Below, one piece after another: positions 32,070-43,149 of a stretch of DNA of 64,000 nucleotides. Each line of letters begins with the position of its first letter. The first letter of the stretch is position 1. A model generated the notes under the pieces. It did no database searches, was not told where the DNA came from, and worked only from the letters and a program-made list of their open reading frames with translations. The stretch lies in assembly GCA_016584305.1 (NCBI GenBank), contig JACEEZ010006412.1, forward strand, positions 1-64,000, in the 5' to 3' direction. This DNA is from Chionoecetes opilio (Eukaryota > Arthropoda > Malacostraca > Decapoda > Majidae). The translations under genes were made by a program, and so were the position numbers.

Positions 32070-33114
32070 GTGAGTGAGGGCGTGGGTATGTGGGTGAGTG
32101 AGGGCGTGGGTATGTGGTGGGTGAGGGCGTGGGTATGTGGGTGAGTGAGGGCGTGGGTATGTGGGTGGGTGAGGGCGTGGGTATGTGGGTGAGTGAAGGC
32201 GTGGGTATGTGGGTGGGTGAGGGCGTGGGTATGTGGGTGAGTGAAGGCGTGGGTATGTGGGTGAGTGAAGGCGTGGGTATGTGGGTGAGTGAAGGCGTGG
32301 GTATGTGGGTGAGTGAGGGCGTGGGTATGTGGGTGGGTGAGGGCGTGGTATGTGGGTGAGTGAAGGCGTGGGTATGTGGGTGGGTGAGGGCGTGGGTATG
32401 TGGGTGAGTGAAGGCGTGGGTATGTGGGTGAGTGAGGGCGTGGGTATGTGGGTGGGTGAGGGCGTGGGTATGTGGGTGAGTGAGGGCGTGGGTATGTGGG
32501 TGGGTGAGGCGTGGGTATGTGGGTGAGTGAGGGCGTGGTATGTGGGTGGGTGAGGGCGTGGGTATGTGGGTGAGTGAAGGCGTGGGTATGTGGGTGAGTG
32601 AAGGCGTGGGTATGTGGGTGAGTGAAGGCGTGGGTATGTGGGTGAGTGAAGGCGTGGGTATGTGGGTGAGTGAAGGCGTGGGTATGTGGGTGAGTGAAGG
32701 CGTGGGTATGTGGGTGAGTGAAGGCGTGGGTATGTGGGTGGGTGAGGGCGTGGGTATGTGGGTGAGTGAGGGCGTGGGTATGTGGGTGAGTGAAGGCGTG
32801 GGTATGTGGGTGAGTGAGGGCGTGGGTATGTGGTGAGTGAGGGTGTGGGTATGTGGGTGAGTGAGGGCGTGGGTATGTGGGTGAGTGAGGGCGTGGGTAT
32901 GTGGGTGAGTGAAGGCGTGGGTATGTGGGTGAGTGAAGGCGTGGGTATGTGGGTGAGTGAAGGCGTGGGTATGTGGGTGAGTGAAGGCGTGGGTATGTGG
33001 GTGAGTGAAGGCGTGGGTATGTGGGTGAGTGAAGGCGTGGGTATGTGGGTGAGTGAAGGCGTGGGTATGTGGGTGAGTGAGGGCGTGGGTATGTGGGTGA
33101 GTGAGGGCGTGGGT
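32070..33114. repeat. 24-bp G-rich minisatellite, about 43 units
   Basis: The unit is 24 bp with the core GGGCGTGGGTATGTGGG. Variants differ mainly at GAGTGAGGGC, GAGTGAAGGC and GGGTGAGGGC; a few units are one base short. Because 24 is a multiple of three, frames stay open on both strands (His/Thr/Pro-rich on minus, up to 361 codons); these are not genes. The four GGG runs in the GAGGGC variants match a G-quadruplex pattern. Confidence 0.95.
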
Positions 33115-33158
33115 GGATTCGTGAATATAGTCGACCATATTTAGAGTAATTTGCTATG

Positions 33159-33452
33159 TTGAGTCAAACAAATTGCAACAGTTTGTTTTATTGTTAATCA
33201 TTGTTTATTAAGTAGTTCTTGATGACATATCCAAAATGGGACGCAGGTTTCAACCCAGAAGTTACCTAATTTGCATAATTTCAAAATGGCCGCCATTTAT
33301 ATATATATGGCCCATTATCTCTAAAACTACTCATTTTTAGCACAATAAGTGCTTTACACGAATAGAAACATGAACCAGTGAATCTGAAAAACATATTTTC
33401 AAACTCAAATGACCCCTCTAAACATGTAGGTCAAAGGTCAAGTTTTACAAAA
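33159..33452 (+). repeat. Left TIR of the nuclease transposon
   Basis: Starts TTGAGTCAAAC. Matches the reverse complement of 36401-36703 over nearly its full length, with scattered mismatches and small gaps. Confidence 0.9.
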
Positions 33453-34230
33453 TAGGACAAATGGCAGTTTTTACGGGAAATGTATTTTATGCATGATTAA
33501 TATTTTGCGTCGCCTTGTAAAAAACAAGATTATAGAGTCACTGCCCGCAGTGGCATAATTATTTTCAAGGTATGCCACTATGGCTGGTGTACGTATGTCT
33601 GTATGGCACTAATAATCTGAATACATTTTTCTTTCTCATCATTTTCTAGGTCTGTTTTAATACAAATTAGACCCCTGAATCCCAGCCCACCCTCTTCGAT
33701 GATCACCCTTCTTCCAACCACACCATCAACTTGCCATAAGCTGCATGATCTCAGATAGTAATTTATCCCTAACCCCATTGCATCCTATTCCTTGCCAACT
33801 GTGAGGCTAATTAATGTTTATATACACCCAACAATAACTACCTGTTTTCCAGGAAACTCCCTGGTTCTATTATTAGCATGATATATTCTCTCTCCTAGTC
33901 CTGATTATAGTACAGATAACATCCCAGATGGAGAAGTTAAGCACATACAAGCATGTACAAACTGAACTGAGTACAAGTAAAATGCAACGAGATATGACTG
34001 ACACATCAATCCTTGAGTACCTGGAAAGCCACGATCCATTCAACAAGTGTGATTACTTGTATGACATATCAACAGGAATTGCCTCAACTGTTCCTAACGT
34101 CCACATGGCTGAAGATTTAGGAAGGTCCATTATTTCCAAGATGGAAGGAGAACATACTACAAAACATGTCTTCAGGAAAACAAACCAAGTGAAAGTAATG
34201 GGTGCGAAGGTGATGACAGGGGAGAGGAAC

Positions 34231-34443
34231 TATAGTCTATTTTTTTTACCAAGGCAAAAATTCATTTCTATCTTAAGGTCTCCTGCTTAAAATGATGCCT
34301 GTGTTTACCTGATACTATGGTTAACTATGATAAATACAGCTGACATTTAGAAAAAGCATAGTATTCCCTTCTCCTGGCATCAATATTAGTCAGTAAGCAG
34401 CAAGGGGTCAGGATTTTGGCCTCGTTAAAAAAAATAGACTATA
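34231..34443. mobile_element. Tc1/mariner-like MITE inside the nuclease gene
   Basis: Inverted ends TATAGTCTATTTTTTTTA and its complement at 34424-34443 bound a 213-bp segment with TA at both borders. It splits the nuclease frame just after GERNY. Too short to encode anything. Confidence 0.7.
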
Positions 34444-35317
34444 AGTGTCGACCCCCAGCTTCTATTCCAATGACTTTTAATAATTGCCAATAACAGCGAT
34501 GTTGACCTAAATGAAGTGTTTACATATGAGCTCACTGTGCATCACTCTTCACAAAACAGGGGCTGCTTAACTGCTTCAAAACCAAAACTTGCTGAGACTA
34601 TTTCCAAACTATGTAAGGATATCCCAGAGTTCCCAGTTCCTGAAGCAGAATGCAGTGTGTTGGACGGGGGTTCCCTTCTGCAGCGTTTGCCATGGACTCA
34701 GGGTCAAACATAGACAAATAATCACCGCTTACATACGCATGGTAAGGAAGTACATCTATCCAATCGTTGTATTCGATGGATATCTACAAGATACAATCAA
34801 AACCGTAGCACACCAAGGGCGTGGATTATTTTCTGGAAAGGTCAAGCTAGCCATCGATTTGCCACTTAAGATGGAAAAGAAAACATTCCTGCAAAACAAA
34901 GGAAACAAGCAGGCATTCATAAATATATTATCAGATGAGATGCGTAAAGAGGATGTAGATACCTGAAGCATGCTGAAGACGATGCAGATCTACTGATTGT
35001 TCAGACAGCAGTCAGTATGGCTGAGTACAAAACGACATTTGTAATTGCTGAGGATACAGACATCCTTGTGCTAATGTGCCGCCACCATAAACTTGGTACC
35101 AAATTGTTCATGAAGTCAGAGAAGAGTGCAATAAAAGTCCCATTGTGGAATATCCAGGCGACATGTGAAACTTTGGGAAGCCGATTATGCACATACCTAC
35201 CATTTCTACATGCAGTATGCGGATGCGATACCACGTCAGGACTCCATGGGATCGGCAAAGGTTGCGTGCTAGGCATTAAAAAATCTAATGAGCTAATGCA
35301 GATAGGTGAATCTTTCA

Positions 35318-35667
35318 TTTTTTTTTTTTTTTTTTTTGGTTACATTTGTGGCTATAGCGCCTGTAGGCAGTGGTGATCCAGGGCTTGGATGGTAGTCTCT
35401 GGAGGTTCACTTGAGGGGTGTGATGGTTGGTCCTCGCCCGTGGTGGCGCAGGCAGGATTTTTATAGTGACGCCTGTGAGTAGAGGCTCATGCCGCCCCCC
35501 TGTGTCCTCCGATGCACTCGCAATCGAAGGTAGAGTTGATGGGCAGGGCATGTGGGTGTTCTTAGGCCACTCGACGGTGCAGAAAGGTTTTCGTTTTCTT
35601 AGGGGATCGAACTCGGGTCACCGAGAACGCCAGTCGGAGACGCTAACCACTCCGCTACCGCCTCCCC
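35318..35667 (-). mobile_element. tRNA-derived SINE (family 1) inside the nuclease gene
   Basis: Read on the minus strand, it starts GGAGGCGGTAGCGGAGTGG, has a box A (TAGCGGAGTGGTTAGCG, complement of 35641-35657) and a box B (CGAGTTCGATCC, complement of 35604-35615), then a non-tRNA body of about 260 bp and a poly-A tail (poly-T at 35318-35338). It interrupts the nuclease frame between IGES and the KFMWSSA block. Pol III transcription from the boxes and LINE-mediated insertion would be the expected biology. Confidence 0.85.
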
Positions 35668-36400
35668 AAGTTCATGTGGAGTTCAGCTAGCCACGATGAA
35701 ATCAGAGATGCTGGGGCTAAAGCATTGGTATGTTTGTATGGTGGACGAGATACAAGTTTGAATATCTTAAGGAGGAAGCTGTTTGGTGACAAAGTTGTCA
35801 AGAGCTTCAAGAGGGTCGACATCAAGAAACTTCCACCAACAGCTGATGCAGCCAGATATCATTCTTACAGAGTGTATCTACAGACTCAAATATGGATAGG
35901 AAACGTGGTCACTGAAGCCGGAAGATTGGGGATGGAATAGTCAACACGAGTTTGTTCTTGCCTGCAATTCTTTTGCCTTCAAAAATGGACAGCAGACCAG
36001 CTCCTGATGCCCTCTTGAGGATCGTACGTTGCAAATGCATGGAGTGCTGTCACACACTGATAGGTTCATGCAAGAAAAACGGGATGTACTGCACCAAATT
36101 CTGCGGAAATTGCCAAGACGAACTATGCACAACATGAGTTAGATGAATTTGACAACTAATTCACAGTATGTATCTAAAAGAAGGACACAAATAATGAACG
36201 CCTTAACAGGTGGCATATATAACAGTCTACATAGGTATTTAATTTGATTGTGATGGAATGTTGTAAGTCTTGACACGGGCCTACACTTTCATGGCTAACT
36301 TCGGACAGGGTACAATATCTATATAACAATTAATATTGTAAATAAATAATATCATTAGCTATGTCTTAATGCACTTTTTGCGTAAAGAAAAGGTTCATTT

Positions 36401-36703
36401 GACCTATTTTTTTAATTCTTGACCTTTGACCTACATGTTTAGACGGGTCATTTGAGTTTGAAAAAATGTTTTATAGCTTCACTGGATCATGTTTCTATTC
36501 AAGTGTAAAGCACTTATTGTGCTAAAAATGAGTAGTTTTAGAGATAATGGGCCATATATATATATAAATTGCGGCCATTTTGAAATTATGCAAATTAGGT
36601 AACTTCTGGGTTGAAACCTGCGTCCCATTTTGGATATGTCATAAAGAACAACTTAATAAACAATATAACAATAAAACAAACTGTTGCAATTTTTTTGACT
36701 CAA
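36401..36703 (-). repeat. Right TIR of the nuclease transposon
   Basis: Inverted partner of 33159-33452; ends TTTTGACTCAA at 36703. Confidence 0.9.
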
Positions 36704-36719
36704 GTGTAAATGGGGCCAA

Positions 36720-36930
36720 AATTAATGAGTGAGGGGGAGTGAGTGAGGGGGTTTGGTTGGCGGGGTTAGGGGGGTGAGTGATTTGAGTGAGGAGTGAGAA
36801 AGGGGTGGTGTGGGTGGGTTTTAGGGGGTGAGTGAGGGAAAATGGGAGGAGGGCTGTTGAAAAAAAGGAGTGGGGGCGTGGCTTTGGGTGGATGGGCGGT
36901 TTAGGGGAATGAGTGAGGAGTTTTGCCCCA
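36720..36930. repeat. Decayed G-rich minisatellite right of the transposon
   Basis: GTGAGTGAGGGG/GGGTGAGTGA words in irregular spacing look like the 24-bp minisatellite of 32070-33114. This suggests the transposon landed inside the array. Confidence 0.6.
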
Positions 36931-36936
36931 AAAATT

Positions 36937-37005
36937 AACACCACCGTGGGGACTTCTTTTAGCTAGGTAAAATTTTCCTGCCCAGCGCCGGGGGGGAGAC
37001 GGCAA
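36937..37005 (+). repeat. Direct repeat of 31786-31850
   Basis: ATTAACACCACCGTG followed by an AGG...AAATTT(C/T)...CCAGCGCC pattern occurs at both places in the same orientation, each time followed by a TA microsatellite. The order (repeat, TA, minisatellite ... minisatellite, repeat, TA) suggests a tandem duplication before the transposon inserted. Confidence 0.5.
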
Positions 37006-37193
37006 GGTGATTATCCCTAAAGGCCTCCTCAGGCCCAAGGAGATAAGAAAGGGGTGGCGCGGGATTGAAAAAAGGGAATATTGTTGTTGGCATCATGTTT
37101 TTAAACCAGGCAACACAAAAAATTTTAAAAATGCACCCTTATTTGGGATAATATATATTATAATATATTATATATATAAAATTATTTTAATAT

Positions 37194-37232
<39 letters not shown>

Positions 37233-37639
37233 TAATTTTATATATATATATTATTATTAATTTTTTAGTTATATGGTTAATGATTTGTAATCCCCGGGAT
37301 GGGAAAGGGGTAACTATGAAATGCATGTATTATATAGAAAATAAATTGGGTGGCAGTTACTAGTGTTGTATGTACCTGAAAAAGTATGTGAAATTTAATC
37401 AAAAGGGAAAATGATTAGTCATTTTTTTAAATTATTGATTTTGTTTATGAAAGTAAATTTTTTTTAGGTATAAAAAAAATTGTTCGAAATTAGGGTACGA
37501 AATAAATCATATTTAGTATTTAGGGTACCATACAAATTTTCCCGGTAGGGAAAGGGAAATTTACGGTACTGTATTTATCTGAGGTAGAATTACGAAAAAT
37601 ATTACCGTCCCGTACCTTTCCCACCGGCCCTCCTATAGG

Positions 37640-38071
37640 CCTTCAGCAGCATACCCATTGCCCCCTTCACCTCCCCTACAGCGTCCTGAAAACCCAATAA
37701 AAAAACTAACATGAAATAGACAACTTAAACATAATTTTATATGGCTTGTATATTAAAAAAACCCTTCCTCATGCGCTCTACGAACGGCCAAACGGGTGTC
37801 CTCGAAAATCTTACCACTAGGAACAAATGGGGGTTAATACAAAAAAATAGGGGGCGGACGGATGTTTCGTAAAGATTGTTTGAAAAATACTTTTTAATGC
37901 TTTACGAAATTTTCTAAAAATAAATCTTAGTGCTAAGAAATTTAGAGACCTTTTACAAATGTTGGAACACCCGGGCCCCTGGAGCTTAACAAAAGGGCCG
38001 CTTGCTTTAAATAACCTTTACCCCTTTTTTTGTTGTGAGATTCAGTTAAAACCATTTCCCAAAAAAGGGTG

Positions 38072-38103
<32 letters not shown>

Positions 38104-41100
38104 TTTATATATATATTATATATTATTTTTATATATATAATATTATATATATTTTTGGTGTAGGTTTATACATCTCCCTCTTTTTTAAAATAATATATAT
38201 AATATTTTAAAGAGAGAGAGAGAGAGAGAGGGGAGGAGAAGAGGAGAGAGAGGAGAGAGAGAGAGAGAGGGGTTGTGTTGTGTCCTTATTGTGTTGTGGG
38301 GAAAAATGAAAAAAAACAAAAGGGTTATGCTGCCACCACCCCAAAATTATGGCTTTGGGGAGCCAAAAATTTTTAAAATCCCTATTTTTCGTGCGGGGTT
38401 TTTGTCTAAGGAGTGACGGGGGTTCCCTTTTTAAACCCTTGACTTGCAATACAGTAAAGGGGGGAAAAATTAAGATGGGGGAAATATTTTTTCAGGTTTT
38501 TTAAAAGGTTTAAAATATTTTTTTATTAGGGGTTAATATATTTTTATAAAATATAAATAAAATATGGCATATTTTAAAGGCAAAATTTGTTTTTTTTCCC
38601 TTTATAAAAAAACCTTTTCCGGGGTGTTACCCCTCACTGGGATCCCTCAAAACATCATTAGCAAAATTGGGGAAAAACGTAACGAGAAAAAAAAGGGTTT
38701 TAAATTACTTTTTATATTTGATTTTTTTAAAAGTTTCTCATAATTTTCTACGTAGGTATTATTAAGCCTGGGCCCCACCGACCTGGGCTTTTTGAAGTTT
38801 TTCTCTCCTGTCATTCCCAACCCCTTCAAACATTGTTAAATAGGCCTATCCATTTTCACAGATAGAGAAGACGGAAAAACACAAAAAAATAGCCACAAAA
38901 AGAAATAATAATCTTCTGCAAAAACTTTGGGGTCATCGGGTTTTTTTTAATTCAGACAAAGGGGAAAAATGCCTCCCCCTTTACTTCCAACAAATTAAGA
39001 CCGTCTCGAAAACGTACATTTCCCTATACAGGGGGGTTTCCCGTTTACGGCTTCGGTATCGAAAAATCCGATGATAGAAATGTTAAATAGGGTCTGTTTT
39101 CAATATACGAGATCAAAAATCCAATGTTTCGGCTTTCCCAAACTGGGGTGAGTAAAATTTTATCAATTCAAAATGCACGCCCTCCCACCCCCTGGCTGGA
39201 CAAAGGGGGTTTTGGTTGCCCCCAGTGGGGTTTAACCCCAAGCAAGCCTTGACCTAAAGGGTAATTAAGCATTTGGCGGGGCCCCTGACATTTTGGGGTT
39301 TTAAGCAGGTGTGGGCCCCAAACCTTGGGACCGCACCCAGGTCACCCGTGAAAGGGCTGCCCTGAAGGGAATTAAGCATAGGGGGGCCCCTGCCCTTTGG
39401 GGGTAATTAGCAGGGTGCGGCCCCCCCACCCTTTGGGGCCCCGTACCCCCCTACCTTCCTTGTATCACGCAGGCCCCCCTACATTAAAAAACGTCTTTTT
39501 TGTTTGGGTTATGCATTTTTTATTTTTAAATTTAAATGGGCAGTTATGTTTTTTTGGTGCTATTTTTCTTTTCAGAATGTTTTTTTCTACAGAATGGTAG
39601 TACAGTGTGGGGTAATATAAAACCCTGTTTTGGTTTGTTTGGGGTTTTTGCTACATTTTATTTTAGTTAAAAAAACATGTTTTTTTTTTTTCCCTTTTTT
39701 TTTTTAAATTTGGGAGGGGGGCCGGGAAACCCAAAACCAAATTTTTTAAACCATTAGTTATTGTTTCTTAAAACGAGATTTCGTTTTACGAGTATGCCAG
39801 GGGGGAACCTAACTGCTCGTATTTTGGGGAAATCTCCCTTAAAAACTCATGGAGGGGCTCACAAATAAACTTTGGGAAAAAATAAACTTTGCTTTTAAAC
39901 ATTGTTGAAACCTTTTTCTAAATCCAGCCTCAGGGGAGGAAAAGGGGCTTTCCCAATACTTCAAAACCTAATCTACATATATGGGTCGGGGAAAACGTAC
40001 ATTTCCCATATGTTTCAGGGTTAAAAGGCCCTCACAAATAACAAAATCGGATATAAAGATTGCTCGCTAAACATCTTTTGGTTTTGGGATTCTTTTTTAA
40101 CCCCCCTGCCTTGTCTCGCTTACTAACTTTTTTAAAGGCCCAAAAATTTTTTTCATACATGTATTTACTAACCTTCAAATCTCTTGGCTACTGTACGTTG
40201 GTAAAAATCACGGCCCAAAATGATTTTTAAAAAGAATAAAAAAGGGTTTCAAACTCTCCCATTGCCATCAGCACGGTCTGGGGACCGGGGAAAACGGGAA
40301 AGGGGCCCCTCTCCCCAGCCTTCCCTAAAGTACAGCGGGCCAGGGCAGGTGAGGCAATTTTAAGGTTAGGCCCTATTTTAAAAGGCTTTTTTTTAAAAAT
40401 AAACAAAACCCTAACCTAGCCTGGCTGCGTAACTACGTGAGGGGGGGGCTTGGCACGCAGCCTCAGGCTGTGCTAGGCCCCACGGCGGATTTTGAAACCT
40501 ATTTTTTTGTTATTGGGGAAAATTTCATTTTTGTCCGGGTTTTGCCCCAAGTAACAGGTTCCCAAAGAGGTTTAAAGGTTAGTAGAAGACGTGTATGAAA
40601 AAAGATTAGCCCTTCAGAGGTAGAAAGGGGAGAATGGCAGGGGCGATACAACAAATTTTCCCACCCCATTTTTTTCCCTTTTCTCCTATTGCTATTTAAT
40701 CCTGACAAAAAAACGGGAGGGGAAAAGGGCCCCCGAAATTCGTGTAAAATACCATCTTGACGTGTCATTGTTCACTTTTTGTCTTGCCCTAAAAAAACCA
40801 ATATGTCATGCCAGCTCTGTTGTGTTTGCAATAGGAGTACTTATGATTGCTCTAGTACTTTCCATGGCACCTACAGATAAAGTAAAAATTTTTTGAGGAG
40901 TGGGAAATGGAAAAATATAGAAATTCCCACGGGGAAATCAGGGGTATGTGACTACGAATACGAGCAAAAATGTCCCCAGCAAACCATTCACCGGGGGGCC
41001 CCGTAGGAAATTCGGGCGCCTCTAAAACCCTTTTTGGCCCACCAAACAGACTCTCCAGATAGCCCCTTCTAGTTTTCCCTGAAATCATGAGTAAAATGTA
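37640..41100. other. Noisy non-coding stretch
   Basis: No gene seen. Contents: TA-rich tract 38070-38150; GA tract 38211-38270; an ATGCTGCCACCA hairpin copy at 38327-38360 (described separately); a local duplication at about 39255-39430 (two copies of an AATTAAGCAT...GGGGCCCCTG block); GAAAACGTACATTTCCC recurring near 39009 and 39988. Homopolymer runs dominate. Confidence 0.45.
38327..38360 (+). repeat. Third copy of the ATGCTGCCACCA hairpin motif
   Basis: ATGCTGCCACCA is followed by CCCCAAA-ATTATGGC-TTTGGGG, a short hairpin. Copies with different stem sequences occur at 15521-15568 and 17447-17495. Confidence 0.55.
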
Positions 41101-41109
41101 TGTTTTAAA

Positions 41110-41810
41110 AACCCCAAAACCTTCAATCCCCCCCAAACCCCCATTAAACTCACCCACCCCCCAAAACCCCCCACCCATTCACTCACCCCTTACCCATCAC
41201 CCACACCCTTTCCCATCATCCCCCCCCTATTCCTCCCCCCCCCCCCATTCCCCCAAACCCATTACCCATCCACACACCCCTTCCCTCACCCATTCCCCCT
41301 CCCCCCCCCCACCCTTTCACCTCACCCTTACCCATGACCCCCCCACCCTTAAACCTATCCCCCCCCACCCATTACCCATCACACCCCACCCTTTTAAATC
41401 CCCCATTACCCATCACCCCCCCCCCCAAAATTCCCACCCCCCCCTTTTTAAACCCATCCCCCCCCACCTTTTCCCCCTCACCCCCCCCATAAACCCCCCC
41501 CCCATTCATTTCCCCCCTTCCCCAATACCCCCCCCCATTCACTCACCCATCCCCCTTCCCCACCCATCACCCCCACCCTTTTCCCCTCCCCCTCACCCCC
41601 CCCCATTTTCCCCATCCCCCCACCCATTCACTCACCCTTTCCCCCATCCCCCCCACCCATTCCCTCACCCTTTCACCCCCCCCCCATTCACTCCCCCATC
41701 ACCCCACACCCTTTCCCCCATCCCCCCCCCCCCCAAATTCCTAAACCCTTTTCCCCATCCCCCCACCCATTCACTCACCCATTACTCATCCCCCCCTACT
41801 AAAGGGTTTT
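41110..41810. repeat. C-rich degenerate minisatellite
   Basis: Words such as CACCCATTCACTCACCC and TTACCCATCACC recur with irregular spacing over about 700 bp. An apparent 266-codon Pro-rich frame (41087-41887) is a by-product of the repeat. The orientation is opposite to the G-rich array at 32-33 kb, but I cannot show common origin. Confidence 0.7.
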
Positions 41811-42646
41811 TTCCTCAATTCTCGAAAACCCTTTTTTCTTCTTCACAATTCTCGCTAAAGGGGCTGAAAAAAAAAAAAAAAAAGTGATTGGATCTCCTAT
41901 ACGTGGGTTTAAAAACCCTTTTCCCCTGCTGGGCCCGGGTTTCCCAAAAAACTGTGCCATGTGAGGGGATTGCCCCATGGGGGGCCCCCCTATCGCGGAC
42001 ACACGAAAACAGAAACCCCTTTTGCTTAATTATTATAGATTAACACCCTAATATACTAGTATCTCAATATCGGTACCATCACTATTTTTAGGCCTGTTTT
42101 AAGCCTTAAACATTGTTATAGAAATTTTTATAAAGTTTTTAGAAATTATCAATTTCGATCCCGTAATTTTAAAAAATTTTCCCCGCTTAATCAGCAACAC
42201 CCCGGGGTGCCATACAAATAAAGATTAGACACATAGGAAGGAGTTTTTCAAAGGAAAACGTGATCAGTTAAGACTTTGGGGTGTACAGCATCATATATAA
42301 AAAACAGTTTATAACCGAGCAAAGATTACGGGATAACAAAACGGTCATTTTTTCCCCCTTTTTTCCTAATTTCCCCAAAATATTATCAACCCAAAATCAA
42401 AAACCTAATGGGGCACCTAAAAAAATAGATGTAGATTTAGGGGGTTAAAAATTTGGGTATAATATCAAACAATTAGAATATAAATTTTTTAAAATTATTT
42501 TGCAAATACCCAAAGCACTACACTGCCAACGTAAAGACAGTCAATTTCAAAGGGTTTAAATCCACAAAAGGCCTAAGGGGGTCGCCCCCTTTCCAGTCGA
42601 TAAAAAATAAAGAAAACTTTTTTAAAATGTTTTCGTTTTTTATTTT
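41811..42646. other. No feature seen
   Basis: AT-rich, homopolymer-rich sequence without a supported gene or repeat boundary. Confidence 0.4.
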
Positions 42647-43149
42647 CAGGTTGAAATTCCCAAACTCGGCATCCCAAAATCGGGCCCAAAACCCAAAAAT
42701 CGGTATGGTTTCCGGGGTTTTAAAACCCGGGGAGAACACCCCAAAAACCCCCGCGTGTTGCCCGGGGCGGCCGGGTAGGTTTCCCCCCACCCAAAGGGCC
42801 CCTTGGTTTCTCCCGCCGATTTTTTGTTGTTTTTGTTCAGTGGTGTTGGGGACGTAGAGTTGTGTTTCACGTTATTTTGTGTAAATTCTACAGGTCTGTT
42901 TTTTGGTATTTGGCTCCCAAAATCCAGGAAAAAACCTACTGGGGGAAGGGGAAAAAAAAAGGGGGAAAAAACAATTTTTTTAACCCATTTTTGAAAAAAA
43001 ATTTACCTTTTTTAAAAAGGGTTTGGGAAAATTTTCATGCTTTTTTTCCCCTTTTAAAATACTACGTTCTAAAAATCGGAAAAATTTCCCTTACTCGGCT
43101 CGGGGCTTGGGCCCGAGGTTTTCCGAGTTTTGGGGGAAATTCAAACCCG
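42647..43149. mobile_element. Tc1/mariner-like MITE, copy 1
   Basis: Starts CAGGTTGAAATTCCC and ends with the inverted GGGGGAAATTCAAACC, about 503 bp. Collinear with the element at 45885-46384, including the shared internal segments GGGCCCCTTGGTTT and TGTAGAGTTGTG-like sequence. Termini in this copy carry small errors and the TA duplication is not clean. Confidence 0.65.

Larger units (their letters stand above)
33928..36137 (+). pseudogene. FEN1/XPG-like nuclease (C-terminal part of a large transposon protein)
   Basis: Four plus-strand blocks read as one broken protein: 33928-34230, ~34480-34966, ~34966-35317 and 35668-36137. The nuclease signature follows FEN1/XPG order: VVFDGY (first Asp), DDADLLIVQTA (acidic helix), AEDTDILVLM (Asp pair), GCDTTSGLHGIGKG (Asp plus GIG helix-hairpin motif; FEN1 has GCDY...GIG). 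The C-terminus has LPPTADAARYHSYRVYLQTQ and a cluster of eight or more Cys (CKCMECC...CKK...CTKFCGNC), a probable zinc finger. Breaks are the MITE at 34231-34443, a stop after WTQGQT, a stop near 34966, the SINE, and a stop at 35938. The family recurs in marine invertebrates in my recollection. Confidence 0.75.
33159..36703 (+). mobile_element. Long-TIR transposon encoding a FEN1/XPG-like nuclease
   Basis: Terminal inverted repeats of about 295 bp (33159-33452 and 36401-36703) are nearly identical; both contain ACATATCCAAAATGGGACGC, CCCATTATCTCTAAAACTAC and TAGGTCAAAGGTCAAG. Between them lies one plus-strand gene, itself interrupted by a MITE and a SINE. The target duplication is unclear. Long TIRs plus an XPG-like nuclease recall the Academ superfamily, known for carrying such a domain; this is an inference, and no DDE transposase is visible in this copy. 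Confidence 0.8.
31525..37631. mobile_element. Outer hAT-like element containing nested insertions
   Basis: The left end reads CAGGGCATGTGG and is followed by GGTACGGTACGGTAAT. Read from the right end (37631, minus strand), the sequence is AGGGCCGGTGGGAAAGG and then TACGGGACGGTAAT. The flanks are the same 8-mer, CCTATAGG (31517-31524 and 37632-37639). Both subterminal regions repeat GGTAC/TTCG motifs. The right end lacks its first C, consistent with the noisy sequence there. The core is occupied by a minisatellite and a second transposon. The 8-mer is palindromic, which slightly weakens it as evidence. Confidence 0.7.

Noticed and set aside
32053..33138. 361-codon His/Thr/Pro-rich minus-strand frame
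   Set aside because: It is entirely the 24-bp minisatellite read in frame; the plus strand is equally open. No start context or domain.
41087..41887. 266-codon proline-rich frame
   Set aside because: C-rich degenerate tandem repeat; composition explains the open frame.
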